This document shows positions 16,327 to 24,878 of a stretch of DNA of 64,000 bases, piece by piece; the first letter of the stretch is position 1, and every line of letters starts with the position of its first letter. Under the pieces are notes generated by a model. It had not been told where the DNA came from. It saw nothing but the letters and a program-made list of their open reading frames with translations, and searched no databases. Made by a program: the position numbers and the translations under genes. The DNA is taken from positions 744,001-808,000 of the forward strand of contig NZ_OX638201.1 of NCBI RefSeq assembly GCF_951805225.1. Reading direction: 5' to 3'. The DNA comes from an uncultured Flavobacterium sp. Its GTDB lineage: Bacteria > Bacteroidota > Bacteroidia > Flavobacteriales > Flavobacteriaceae.

Positions 16327-16371
16327 GTTTTTATCCGCGTTTTCGCTTTAGCGAATCAGTTTAATCCGCGT
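16327..16371 (+). repeat. Right inverted repeat of the GxxExxY unit (family R2)
   Basis: 45 bases beginning GTTTTTATCCGCGTTTTCGC; inverted partner of 15822-15866 with four mismatches. Solo relatives lie at 40463-40512 and as a pair at 47342-47397 and 47631-47684. Confidence 0.85.
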
Positions 16372-16397
16372 CTAAATACACAATACAATAAAAAGAC

Positions 16398-17348
16398 ATG
16401 AATTATATTTCAATAAAAGATATAGACTCATTATCAAAATGGGTAAAAAGCGCATTAAAAATCAAAAAGAATCCGCTTAAAAATCAAGAATTAGGAAAAA
16501 ATAAAACCTTAGGAATGTTATTTTTCAACCCGAGTTTAAGAACGCGTTTGAGTACTCAAAAAGCCGCTATAAACTTAGGAATGAACGTTATGGTAATGAA
16601 TTTTACCAACGAAGGCTGGACATTAGAATTCGAAGATGGAGCAATTATGAATTCAGGCGCTTCGGAACACATTAAAGAAGCAGCGGAAGTAGTTTCTCAA
16701 TATTGTGATATTATCGCCATTCGTGCTTTTGCAGGTTTAGTTGATAAAGAAAAAGATTATGCCGAAACAGTAATCTCAGGATTCTTGAAACACGCAACTG
16801 TACCAATCGTAAACATGGAAAGCGCGGTTCGTCATCCAATGCAATCTTTGGCAGACGCCATTACAATGGAAGAATACAAAACAAAACACAAACCAAAAGT
16901 AGTTTTGTCTTGGGCGCCGCATCCAAAAGCATTACCACAAGCCGTTGCCAATTCATTCGTAGAAATGATGCAAATGCAAAAAGATATGGATTTTGTAATC
17001 ACACATCCTGAAGGTTACGAGCTAAGTCCCGAAATCACGAAAGATTGTAAAATCGAATACGATCAAAACAAAGCTTTCGAAAATGCCGATTTCGTTTACG
17101 TAAAAAACTGGAGTAACTTCAACGATTACGGAAAAGTAACCAACATAGATCCAAATTGGACTGTTACAGCAGAAAAAATGGCATTAACCAATAACGGAAA
17201 ATTCATGCATTGTCTTCCAGTTCGTCGTAACGTAATTGTAAGTGATGAAGTAATCGATAGCGAAAATTCAATCGTAATTCAGCAAGCGAATAACAGAACT
17301 TATTCGGCACAATTAGTTTTACAAAAGATTCTTAAGAAGTTAAAATAA
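16398..17348 (+). CDS. argF': N-acyl (succinyl/acetyl) ornithine carbamoyltransferase
   Basis: 316 residues, transcarbamylase family. Carbamoyl-phosphate loop NPSLRTRLST at 44-53 (Ser-Leu replaces the Ser-Thr of ordinary enzymes), HPMQSLAD in the middle, and FMHCLPVRRNVIVSDEVID near the end, in which the ordinary ornithine-binding HCLP(A/G)xRGxEV is altered. This is the pattern of the acyl-ornithine transcarbamylases of Bacteroidota and Xanthomonas, which carbamoylate N-succinyl- or N-acetyl-ornithine. Gene order (argE in the cluster, no argJ) agrees. Which acyl group is used cannot be read without an alignment. Confidence 0.9.
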   Translation: MNYISIKDIDSLSKWVKSALKIKKNPLKNQELGKNKTLGMLFFNPSLRTRLSTQKAAINLGMNVMVMNFTNEGWTLEFEDGAIMNSGASEHIKEAAEVVSQYCDIIAIRAFAGLVDKEKDYAETVISGFLKHATVPIVNMESAVRHPMQSLADAITMEEYKTKHKPKVVLSWAPHPKALPQAVANSFVEMMQMQKDMDFVITHPEGYELSPEITKDCKIEYDQNKAFENADFVYVKNWSNFNDYGKVTNIDPNWTVTAEKMALTNNGKFMHCLPVRRNVIVSDEVIDSENSIVIQQANNRTYSAQLVLQKILKKLK

Positions 17349-17369
17349 AGGTACAAAGGCACAAAGTTG

Positions 17370-17434
17370 CAAAGGTTCAGAGGTTTTTTACGTGCTGAAT
17401 CTAAACTTTGTCCCTTTGTTCCTCTGAACCTTTG
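17370..17434. repeat. Inverted repeat between argF' and argB
   Basis: CAAAGGTTCAGAGG (about 17370-17383) pairs with CCTCTGAACCTTTG (17421-17434); further CCTTTGAA units run to the argB start codon at 17449. The repeat therefore occupies the space where a ribosome-binding site would be. Confidence 0.7.
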
Positions 17435-17448
17435 AACCTTTGAACCTC

Positions 17449-18225
17449 ATGAAAAAAGTTACTTTAATAAAAATTGGTGGAAACATTATCGACAATCCAA
17501 CCGAATTAGAACAATTCTTAACCGATTTTTCTAAAATCGAAGGACATAAAGTTTTAGTTCATGGCGGAGGAAAATCGGCTACAAAAATGGCACAAAGTAT
17601 AGGTTTGGTTCCGCAAATGATCGACGGACGCCGAATCACCGATGCGCCAATGCTCGATGTTGTCGTGATGATTTACGCCGGACAAATCAACAAACATATT
17701 GTAGCGCAATTACAAGCCAAAGACAATAATGCAATTGGTTTTTCGGGAGCTGACGGAAATTTGATTCAGTCAGTAAAACGAAATCATCCAACAATAGATT
17801 ACGGATTTGTAGGGGACGTAAAACAGGTTAATACCAAGTTATTGGCAACTTTATTAGAAACAGGAATTGTTCCTGTTTTCTGCGCCATCACACACGATAA
17901 AAACGGACAATTATTAAACACAAATGCTGATACAATTGCAAGCGAATTATCAATTGCATTGTCTGAAGTTTTTGACGTTACGCTTACTTATTGTTTTGAA
18001 AAACAAGGAGTTTTGCAAGATTCAGAAGATGATTCGTCTGTAATAACAGAAATCAACGAAGAGTTATACAATAAACTAAAAGAAGAAAAAGTAATCCATT
18101 CCGGAATGATTCCAAAGCTGGACAATTGCTTCAACAGTTTATCAAGAGGCGTTCAGAAAATTAAAATTGGACATCATAAAATGCTTCAAAATCCAGACGT
18201 TTTACATACCACGATTACATTATAA
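17449..18225 (+). CDS. argB: N-acetyl (succinyl) glutamate kinase
   Basis: 258 residues, amino-acid kinase fold. Phosphorylates the N-acylglutamate made by the first enzyme. Visible: LIKIGGNIIDN, VLVHGGGKSATKMA, NADTIASELSIAL, and GMIPKLDNCFNSL near the C terminus. I start at ATG 17449; an in-frame TTG at 17440 lies within the repeat. The Lys-Gly-Gly motif is KIGGN. Its upstream region consists of repeat units, with no purine-rich ribosome-binding site, which is common in Bacteroidota. Confidence 0.94.
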   Translation: MKKVTLIKIGGNIIDNPTELEQFLTDFSKIEGHKVLVHGGGKSATKMAQSIGLVPQMIDGRRITDAPMLDVVVMIYAGQINKHIVAQLQAKDNNAIGFSGADGNLIQSVKRNHPTIDYGFVGDVKQVNTKLLATLLETGIVPVFCAITHDKNGQLLNTNADTIASELSIALSEVFDVTLTYCFEKQGVLQDSEDDSSVITEINEELYNKLKEEKVIHSGMIPKLDNCFNSLSRGVQKIKIGHHKMLQNPDVLHTTITL

Positions 18226-18229
18226 AAGA

Positions 18230-18498
18230 TGTTGTTATGAATTGACTCTAATTTTTTCTTTTAAAAGAGAAAATAATTTTAGCCGTACATTAAAAAGTTT
18301 ATTTTGATTTTAAATCTTTAACAAAAAGATAATTTATGAAAATTGGTGTAATTAGTAGCAAAAAAGCACAACTGCGCAGTACTTTTAAATTTTAATTTAA
18401 GAAATTTGCGCCAATTAATTTTCTGGCTAAGATTTAGTAAAGTCATTGCTTAAAAACTTAGAACCTCAGAATCTTAGTCCCTCAGAACCTATTAAAAA
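18230..18498. other. Spacer between argB and argE
   Basis: About 270 AT-rich bases. There is a 19-codon frame at 18336-18395 (MKIGVISSKKAQ...) with no recognisable match, a weak TTTTCTTTTAAAAGAGAAAA stem near 18250, and a CCTCAGAA-type run at 18457-18490 next to argE. I see no strong terminator or promoter. Confidence 0.5.
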
Positions 18499-19569
18499 AT
18501 GAAAAATATAGAAACGCTTACTCAGGAAGCAATTAGTTTATTAAAAAGTCTTATCGAAACGCCTTCATTTTCAAGTGAAGAAGATCAAACAGCACTTTTA
18601 ATAGAAAATTGGTTCAATCAAAACGAAATTCCTTTTAAAAGAGAAAATAACAATGTGTGGGCTTTCAATAAATATTTCGACGAAAACAAACCGACACTTT
18701 TACTGAATTCACATCACGATACCGTAAAACCAAACCAAGCTTACACAAACGATCCGTTTAAAGCCATTGAAAAAGACGGCAAATTATTCGGTTTAGGAAG
18801 CAATGATGCCGGAGGATGTCTGGTTTCGTTATTGGCAACTTTTGTGCATTTTTATGAGAATCAAAATCTGTCTCATAACATAGTAATCGTAGCTTCGGCA
18901 GAAGAAGAAAGCAGCGGAAAAAATGGTTTAAACAGCGTTTTACAGCATTTGCCAGAATTAGATTGCGCAATTGTTGGTGAACCAACTTTAATGCAATTAG
19001 CTGTTGCAGAGAAAGGTTTGTTAGTTCTTGACGTAAAAGTAAAAGGAACCGCAAGTCACGCTGCACATCAAAACGATGATAATTCAATTTACAAATCAAT
19101 TCCTGTAATGGAATGGTTTAAAAACTATAAATTCGATAAAATCTCTGATGTTTTAGGTCCTGTAAAAATGACCGTAACACAAATCAGTGCCGGAAAACAG
19201 CATAATGTTGTGCCGTCAGAATGTGATTTAGTCGTTGATATTCGTGTAACAGATCGTTATACAAATACTGAAATTCTGGATGTAGTAAAAGCAAACGTAA
19301 ATGCCGAAGTTACGCCAAGATCAATGCATTTAAACGCATCATCAATTCCGGTTGAGCATGGTTTGGTGCAAGCCGGAATCGCTTTAGGAAGAACAACTTA
19401 CGGATCGCCAACACTTTCAGATCAATCTGTTTTGAGTTGTCAGTCTTTAAAACTTGGTCCAGGCGAAACTTTGCGTTCACATTCAGCAGACGAATTTATT
19501 TTTATCAATGAAATCGAAGAAGGAATCGACTTGTATATCAAAATACTAACTGATTTCTTTAAATTATAA
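18499..19569 (+). CDS. argE: Acetylornithine deacetylase-type M20 hydrolase (acts on acylcitrulline)
   Basis: 356 residues, M20 dinuclear zinc family. LLNSHHDTVKP holds the first metal His and catalytic Asp; GSNDAGGCLVSLLATF the bridging Asp; ASAEEESSGKNGL the catalytic Glu pair; HSADEFIFINEIEEGI the final His. Because the cluster carbamoylates acylated ornithine, this enzyme probably removes the acyl group from N-acylcitrulline to give citrulline for ArgG. Terminator-like hairpin follows at 19582. Confidence 0.92.
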   Translation: MKNIETLTQEAISLLKSLIETPSFSSEEDQTALLIENWFNQNEIPFKRENNNVWAFNKYFDENKPTLLLNSHHDTVKPNQAYTNDPFKAIEKDGKLFGLGSNDAGGCLVSLLATFVHFYENQNLSHNIVIVASAEEESSGKNGLNSVLQHLPELDCAIVGEPTLMQLAVAEKGLLVLDVKVKGTASHAAHQNDDNSIYKSIPVMEWFKNYKFDKISDVLGPVKMTVTQISAGKQHNVVPSECDLVVDIRVTDRYTNTEILDVVKANVNAEVTPRSMHLNASSIPVEHGLVQAGIALGRTTYGSPTLSDQSVLSCQSLKLGPGETLRSHSADEFIFINEIEEGIDLYIKILTDFFKL

Positions 19570-19581
19570 TTGAATCGAATT

Positions 19582-19613
19582 AAACCCGACAGTTTTTAAA
19601 ACCTGTCGGGTTT
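19582..19613 (+). terminator. Terminator-like hairpin between argE and argH
   Basis: AAACCCGACAG (19582-19592) pairs with CTGTCGGGTTT (19603-19613). Near copy of the hairpin at 13613-13649. argH starts 16 bases later, so complete termination here would silence argH; partial read-through is more plausible. Confidence 0.5.
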
Positions 19614-19628
19614 CTAAAAATATCACCT

Positions 19629-20909
19629 ATGAAACTTTGGGAAAAAGGAATACCAACAGACAAACAAATCGAGCATTTCACAGTAGGAAACGATCGTGAA
19701 CTAGATTTGGTTCTTGCAAAATACGATGCTTTAGGTTCTATTGCACATGCAAAAATGTTGGGTCAAATTGGTTTATTAACTGAAGAAGAAACAACTTCTT
19801 TAGTTGATGCCTTAAACGAAATCATTGCTGACGTTGAAAAAGGAAACTTCGAAATCGAAGACAGTTTTGAAGACGTACATTCCAAAATAGAATATTTATT
19901 GACCGTAAAATTAGGCGATGCCGGAAAGAAAATCCATACGGCGCGTTCTCGTAACGATCAGGTTTTAGTTGATGTTCATTTATATTTGAAAGACGAATTA
20001 AAAGCCTTAAAAGAACAAGTAAAAACGTTGTTCGATTTGTTAATGGAATCGGCAGAAAAACACCAAAATGTTTTATTGCCAGGATATACACATTTGCAAA
20101 TCGCTATGCCATCTTCATTCGGAATGTGGTTTTCTGCTTACGCCGAAAGTTTTATTGACGATGTTACAATGTTAAATGCAGCTTCAAAAATTGTAGATCA
20201 GAACCCATTAGGATCTGCTGCAGGTTACGGAAGTTCGTTCCCAATCAACAGAACATTTACAACGCAGGAATTAGGATTTGAAACTTTGAAATTCAATGCT
20301 GTTGCAGCACAAATGAGCCGCGGAAAAGCAGAGAAAACTGTTGCATTTGCAATGGCAAGTGTTGCAGGAACTTTATCAAAATTCGCCATGGACGTTTGTT
20401 TGTACATGAGCCAAAATTTTGATTTTATTGGTCTTCCGGCGCATCTTACAACAGGTTCTAGTATTATGCCACACAAGAAAAATCCAGATGTATTTGAATT
20501 AATCAGAGGAAAATGCAACAAGATTCAGGCACTTCCATACGAAATAACTTTAATTACTAATAATCTACCAAGCGGTTATCACAGAGATTTACAGCTTTTG
20601 AAAGAAGGATTATTTCCTGCGCTTCAAAATCTAAAAGCATGTTTGGATATTGCGATTTTCTCGGTAAAAGATATTACAGTAAAAGACAACATTTTAAAAG
20701 ATAAAAAATACGATTATTTGTTTACAGTAGATACTTTAAACGAAATGGTTGTTGCAGGAATGCCTTTTAGAGATGCATACAAAGCTGTTGCAGAACAATT
20801 GGAAGCAGGAACTTATCAATCGCCAAAAGAAACAAAACACACGCACGAAGGCAGTATCAATAATTTATGTCTGGACGCTATTAAAGATAAAATGAAAGCA
20901 GCTTTTTAA
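19629..20909 (+). CDS. argH: Argininosuccinate lyase
   Basis: 426 residues, shorter than the 455-460 of many orthologues but with all signatures. Splits argininosuccinate into arginine and fumarate. Contains KIHTARSRNDQVLVDVHLYL (around residues 100-120), PGYTHLQIAMPSSFG, and the superfamily signature GSSIMPHKKNPDVFELIRG starting near residue 276. Last gene of the cluster, followed by a strong terminator. Confidence 0.95.
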   Translation: MKLWEKGIPTDKQIEHFTVGNDRELDLVLAKYDALGSIAHAKMLGQIGLLTEEETTSLVDALNEIIADVEKGNFEIEDSFEDVHSKIEYLLTVKLGDAGKKIHTARSRNDQVLVDVHLYLKDELKALKEQVKTLFDLLMESAEKHQNVLLPGYTHLQIAMPSSFGMWFSAYAESFIDDVTMLNAASKIVDQNPLGSAAGYGSSFPINRTFTTQELGFETLKFNAVAAQMSRGKAEKTVAFAMASVAGTLSKFAMDVCLYMSQNFDFIGLPAHLTTGSSIMPHKKNPDVFELIRGKCNKIQALPYEITLITNNLPSGYHRDLQLLKEGLFPALQNLKACLDIAIFSVKDITVKDNILKDKKYDYLFTVDTLNEMVVAGMPFRDAYKAVAEQLEAGTYQSPKETKHTHEGSINNLCLDAIKDKMKAAF

Positions 20910-20933
20910 GCAAATTTACTTTTGTTTCTAAAT

Positions 20934-20970
20934 AAAAAACCGATTTGTATCAGATACAAATCGGTTTTTT
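20934..20970. terminator. Bidirectional terminator ending the arginine cluster
   Basis: AAAAAACCGATTTGTATC (20934-20951) and GATACAAATCGGTTTTTT (20953-20970), an 18-base perfect stem between the convergent argH and pectate lyase genes. Confidence 0.85.
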
Positions 20971-20979
20971 ATTTTGGAA

Positions 20980-22293
20980 TTATTTTTTTACAACCTTAAA
21001 TGTTTTAATTCTGTTTTCAATCTGAATTTTGCAGATATAAGTTCCTTCAGCAAGATTTCCGACATTTAATTCTAAATTTTCGTCAGATGAAATGTTTTTT
21101 GAATTGGAGTAGACTTTAGAACCATTTGAAGAAAATATACTAATAAAAGCGGTTCCGTTTTCACTGTTAGAAAATTTGATATTTAATAAACTATCAATAA
21201 GCGTTGGATAATATTTAAGATCCAGGTCAATTGCTTTATCGCTAATTCCTAAAAAAGTGCAAGCCGAGCTTATTTTTCCATCAGCATTAACCTGAAGAGT
21301 TGCACCTGCGCCACATGAAGTATTCGATAAATAGTTAGCAACTTCTGTAGCCGGAAAACTGGAATATGCATATGAAGGTTTGTTAACAGCATCTCCATAA
21401 GCTTCCGGTGCTTTAAGACAGTCCGAAAAAGTAACTCCAACCGTTCCTCCATCAGTGCTGATGTAATTTTTGAATACAGTACCAATTTTAGAAAAATCGG
21501 TGCCTTCAACATAACAAGTTGTATTGTTATTTCCTCCGCCTAAACCAATTCCTAATGAGCCAGATACAGACGTATTATAATAACAATTTAGAATATGAAG
21601 TTCGGCATTTCTTCCACGTGGCATACGCTCTCTACAACCTTCGGCCCAATAACAGTTTTTAAAAGTAATGCTATAATGACCGTCAGAAGGAGCATCGGTT
21701 TTTGAAGAACCTACCAAATCTGAAAATCTATGATCATCTGCGCCACCGGAACCACCGGCTTTAGGAGCTTTTAGATAAGTAAATTTACACCAGGAAATAG
21801 TAACATTATCGGCTGCTCCTTTATTGTCGAAATTACCATCCATTCCGTCTTGAAATTCACAATGATCTACCCAAATATTCGTAGCTTCTGATGTAAAATT
21901 ATCATGGCCATCAACATCATAAGCTCCCGGACCTTCAAAAATCAGGTTTCTTATAATAATATTATTTGATCCGGGTTTTAAATTAAGAATTCCGGATCCG
22001 GCAGCAGTTTGATCTGTATTTATTAATCTTGCTCCGGGTAATCCAATAATCGTTTTATCATTAACGAGTAAACTGGTATAACTGAAGTTTATAGTTCCAG
22101 AGATCAGGATTACTTGTTTAGTAGTCAATTTAAGTTTTGCTACTAAATCAGAATAATTAGAAACAGTTACAGGAGTTGAAGTTCCGCCACCGGTTGCTGA
22201 GGCACCAAATCCTTCAGGTGCAGTCATGTAATAATTTTGTGAAGAAACTGATAAGCTCAGTAAAAATAGTACCAGAAGTAGATTTCTTTTCAT
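20980..22293 (-). CDS. Secreted pectate lyase (PL1-like) with T9SS C-terminal sorting domain
   Basis: 437 residues. Signal peptide MKRNLLLVLFLLSLSVSSQ. A right-handed beta-helix pattern is visible: NIIIRNLIFEG, NIWVDHCEFQDGMDG (Ca-binding Asp region), VTISWCKF, then RERMPRGRNAELHILN, carrying the catalytic-arginine RxPRxR type signature. This is the PL1/PL9-like pectate lyase layout, cutting polygalacturonate by beta-elimination. Residues about 360-437 form a T9SS type A sorting domain, ending NLAEGTYICKIQ...FKVVKK, which predicts export through the type IX system and attachment or release at the cell surface. Stands alone. Confidence 0.9.
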   Translation of the reverse strand: MKRNLLLVLFLLSLSVSSQNYYMTAPEGFGASATGGGTSTPVTVSNYSDLVAKLKLTTKQVILISGTINFSYTSLLVNDKTIIGLPGARLINTDQTAAGSGILNLKPGSNNIIIRNLIFEGPGAYDVDGHDNFTSEATNIWVDHCEFQDGMDGNFDNKGAADNVTISWCKFTYLKAPKAGGSGGADDHRFSDLVGSSKTDAPSDGHYSITFKNCYWAEGCRERMPRGRNAELHILNCYYNTSVSGSLGIGLGGGNNNTTCYVEGTDFSKIGTVFKNYISTDGGTVGVTFSDCLKAPEAYGDAVNKPSYAYSSFPATEVANYLSNTSCGAGATLQVNADGKISSACTFLGISDKAIDLDLKYYPTLIDSLLNIKFSNSENGTAFISIFSSNGSKVYSNSKNISSDENLELNVGNLAEGTYICKIQIENRIKTFKVVKK

Positions 22294-22554
22294 TTTTAAG
22301 TTAATTAATTTTTAGTTTAATAAAAGTAGATTTGGGGTCTATTGTAATCGATTGTTCGAAATTAATTAATAAAGTTTAATTTTAAATGTTTAAAATACAT
22401 TTTTTGGATTTTGGTAAATTATCTTTAAAAATTACGGGTATTAATTTTATATTTTTAATTTTTTTCATTCATCTCAAGCAAGTTTTTATTTACAAATTAA
22501 AATTTATCGATGATAAAAAACACTATTTTTGATTTGCACTTTTATAAAGTAACT

Positions 22555-23556
22555 ATGAATAAGTTTGACGACCAAGCCACTAAAGCGCTTTTGGATAGAA
22601 ATCTAATAACGGAGAATCAGTATCAGGAAATAAGTTCCTATCGTAATCTGAATATTTTTTCGCTAAACGCCGAATTAAAGTTTTTTCTCTATTTATCGGT
22701 CTTGTTATTTACATCAGGAATCGGAATTTTGATTTATGAAAACATCGATAGTATTGGTCATATCGCCATACTTTCGTTATTATTAATTGTCATTGTGGTT
22801 TGTTTTTATTACTGTTTTAAAAACGCAAAAGGCTTCCAGAAATCCGAAACTACTTTTGAACATCCTGTTTTGGAATATTTAGTTTTATTGGCTAATATTC
22901 TGACTTGTATTTTTATAGGTTATTTGCAATTTCAGTATAAACCTTTCGGAACACATTACGGATTAGCAACTTTAATTCCAACGGTTGTCAGTTTCTTTTG
23001 TGCTTATTATTTCGATAATAAAAGTGTTTTAACTATCGCAATTACTGGTTTGGCTGCTTATGTTGGACTTTCGGTAACGCCTCAGGATTTATTAAATAAT
23101 ACAAATTTTTATGCAGATCCAACTTTAAGTTATTCTGCAATAATACTTGGAGTTTTACTTATTTTATGGACAGTTTACAGCACAAGGATTCAGTTAAAAA
23201 CTCATTTTACGATTATTTATCTAACATTTGCTTTGCACATTATAAGCATTGCGTCGATCAATAGTTTAGTCGATTATTACAGCGAAGGCATTTGGTTGAT
23301 TTTTGCTTTTATTCTGGCGGGTTCATCGTATTATTTTTATAAAGTAAGTCATAATCTTAAGGCGATTTCGTTATATGTTTTTATGATTGTCTATGCTTAT
23401 ATAGGCTTTAATATTTTCTTATTCCGAGTTTTTGAGCATATTGATTTTTCAGAAATTTGGGAGTTATTTATTTTAATTCTTCCGGTTTATTTCATTGGCT
23501 CAATAGTCGTATTTATTAAACTTATTAAAAACTTCAATAAAGAAATTGCAAAATGA
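22555..23556 (+). CDS. DUF2157-like polytopic membrane protein
   Basis: 333 residues from the ATG at 22555 (MNKFDDQATKALLDRNLITE); an in-frame ATG at 22510 adds 15 poorly fitting residues. A short soluble N-terminal helix-turn-helix-like segment (LLDRNLITENQYQEI) is followed by about nine hydrophobic spans from residue 40 on, which is the DUF2157 layout. Function unknown. Overlaps the next gene by four bases (ATGA), implying translational coupling and a shared complex. Confidence 0.75.
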   Translation: MNKFDDQATKALLDRNLITENQYQEISSYRNLNIFSLNAELKFFLYLSVLLFTSGIGILIYENIDSIGHIAILSLLLIVIVVCFYYCFKNAKGFQKSETTFEHPVLEYLVLLANILTCIFIGYLQFQYKPFGTHYGLATLIPTVVSFFCAYYFDNKSVLTIAITGLAAYVGLSVTPQDLLNNTNFYADPTLSYSAIILGVLLILWTVYSTRIQLKTHFTIIYLTFALHIISIASINSLVDYYSEGIWLIFAFILAGSSYYFYKVSHNLKAISLYVFMIVYAYIGFNIFLFRVFEHIDFSEIWELFILILPVYFIGSIVVFIKLIKNFNKEIAK

Positions 23557-24716
23557 TAGTATACGAGAAACAATTTTTAGATGATTTGGCTTTGCTTGAA
23601 GAAGCGAATTCTTTAAAAGAAGCTGGTTTTATAAGTAAAGAACAAAGAGATTTAATCAAAAAAGAACTTCCGGATTTTAAGGGAAATAGTAATATTTTGG
23701 TTCGATTAGGATTCTTTTTGTTGGGAGCGTTTTTGTATTTATCGATATGTGGCGCAATTTCGTTATTAGGTCTTATTGGTGAACAATCCTTTTTCAATGT
23801 TTGTTGTTATATTTTTGCTATTGTTGGTTTTGTTGGTGCAGAATTGTTAGCCAATCAAAAATATTATGGACACGGTTTAGAAGATGCTTTTTGTTTGGGA
23901 GCACTTTTAAATGTTGGTTTTGCTATTGCTATCACTACAGAAGGATACGAATTAATAATTGCCATATTTGTTGCAATTGCTTCTTTCGTAGTGTATAGAA
24001 GATATTTACATCTATTGTCTTTACTTGTTTTTTGTTTAGCTTCTTCGGCTATTTTATTTTATGGCTTATTTGAATTTGGTTCTGTCGGAAAAACTATTTT
24101 GCCATTTGTCGCAATGATAGTTTCTGCTGCATTTTACTTTTTAACTAAAAAAGGAATTAATAATCTCAAGGAAAGGTATTACTATAATGGGCTTTTGCTT
24201 GCTAATAGTTTCTGCTTAGTATTGTTTTATCTTTCTTGTAATTATCTCGTAGTTAGAGAACTTTCTGTAATGCTTTTAGGAAATGAAATACTTCCCGGAA
24301 AGGATATTCCGTTTGCCATATTCTTTTATACATTCACTTTTATCGTTCCGATTGTTTATTTGGCGCAAGCCTTAAAAACAAAAGACAGAATCATGCTTTG
24401 GATTAGTTTTCTGGCAATTGGATTTTCAATTTACACAATCAGATTCTATTATTCGGTTTTACCAATAGAAGTAGCGTTGACTTTAGGCGGATTGGTTTTG
24501 TTTGCAATCGCTTATTTTTCTATTAGAAATTTAAAAAGTAAAGAAAGTGGTTTGACTTTTAAACCGGACAGAATCAATAGTTCGAATGCATTTCTAAATG
24601 CTGAAGCTTTAATCGTCGCTTCAACAGTTGGTTTAAAACCAGAAGTAAAATCAGAATCCCCAATGGAATTTGGAGGTGGAGGTTTTAGTGGAGGTGGTTC
24701 AGAAGGAACTTTCTAG
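23553..24716 (+). CDS. DUF2157-related membrane protein with Gly-rich tail
   Basis: 387 residues. N-terminal LLEEANSLKEAGFISKEQRDLI is a counterpart of the N terminus of its upstream partner, followed by about ten membrane spans. After the last span a polar linker leads to the tail MEFGGGGFSGGGSEGTF, strikingly like the Gly/Ser tails of TPM-domain (YgcG-type) membrane proteins, although no TPM domain is present. Translationally coupled to the preceding gene. The pair may form a heteromeric membrane protein of unknown role. Confidence 0.7.
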   Translation: MIVYEKQFLDDLALLEEANSLKEAGFISKEQRDLIKKELPDFKGNSNILVRLGFFLLGAFLYLSICGAISLLGLIGEQSFFNVCCYIFAIVGFVGAELLANQKYYGHGLEDAFCLGALLNVGFAIAITTEGYELIIAIFVAIASFVVYRRYLHLLSLLVFCLASSAILFYGLFEFGSVGKTILPFVAMIVSAAFYFLTKKGINNLKERYYYNGLLLANSFCLVLFYLSCNYLVVRELSVMLLGNEILPGKDIPFAIFFYTFTFIVPIVYLAQALKTKDRIMLWISFLAIGFSIYTIRFYYSVLPIEVALTLGGLVLFAIAYFSIRNLKSKESGLTFKPDRINSSNAFLNAEALIVASTVGLKPEVKSESPMEFGGGGFSGGGSEGTF

Positions 24717-24760
24717 TTAATTGTTAATTGTTGATGATTGATTATTAATTATAAAAATAG

Positions 24761-24798
24761 AAAAGTGAGATGTAAATGAATTTACATCTCACTTTTTA
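24761..24798. terminator. Bidirectional terminator
   Basis: AAAAGTGAGATGTAAAT (24761-24777) and ATTTACATCTCACTTTT (24780-24796), T-rich on both sides, between convergent genes. Confidence 0.85.
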
Positions 24799-24878
24799 TA
24801 TTAAAAGCGTTTATAATTAAGAGCTTAGCTTTATTTTTCTTAATAGCTTAATGGTAAAAAGAAAAAACTTTAATGTTT

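Noticed and set aside
15822..16371. Insertion sequence
   Set aside because: No transposase and no evident target duplication; the protein is a GxxExxY family member, so I describe it as a repeat-flanked unit only.
17440..17448. Earlier TTG start for argB
   Set aside because: It falls in the CCTTTGAA repeat, while the ATG at 17449 gives the normal N terminus.
18336..18395. 19-codon frame in the argB-argE spacer
   Set aside because: No promoter or conserved feature beside it and too short to judge; noted only in the spacer entry.
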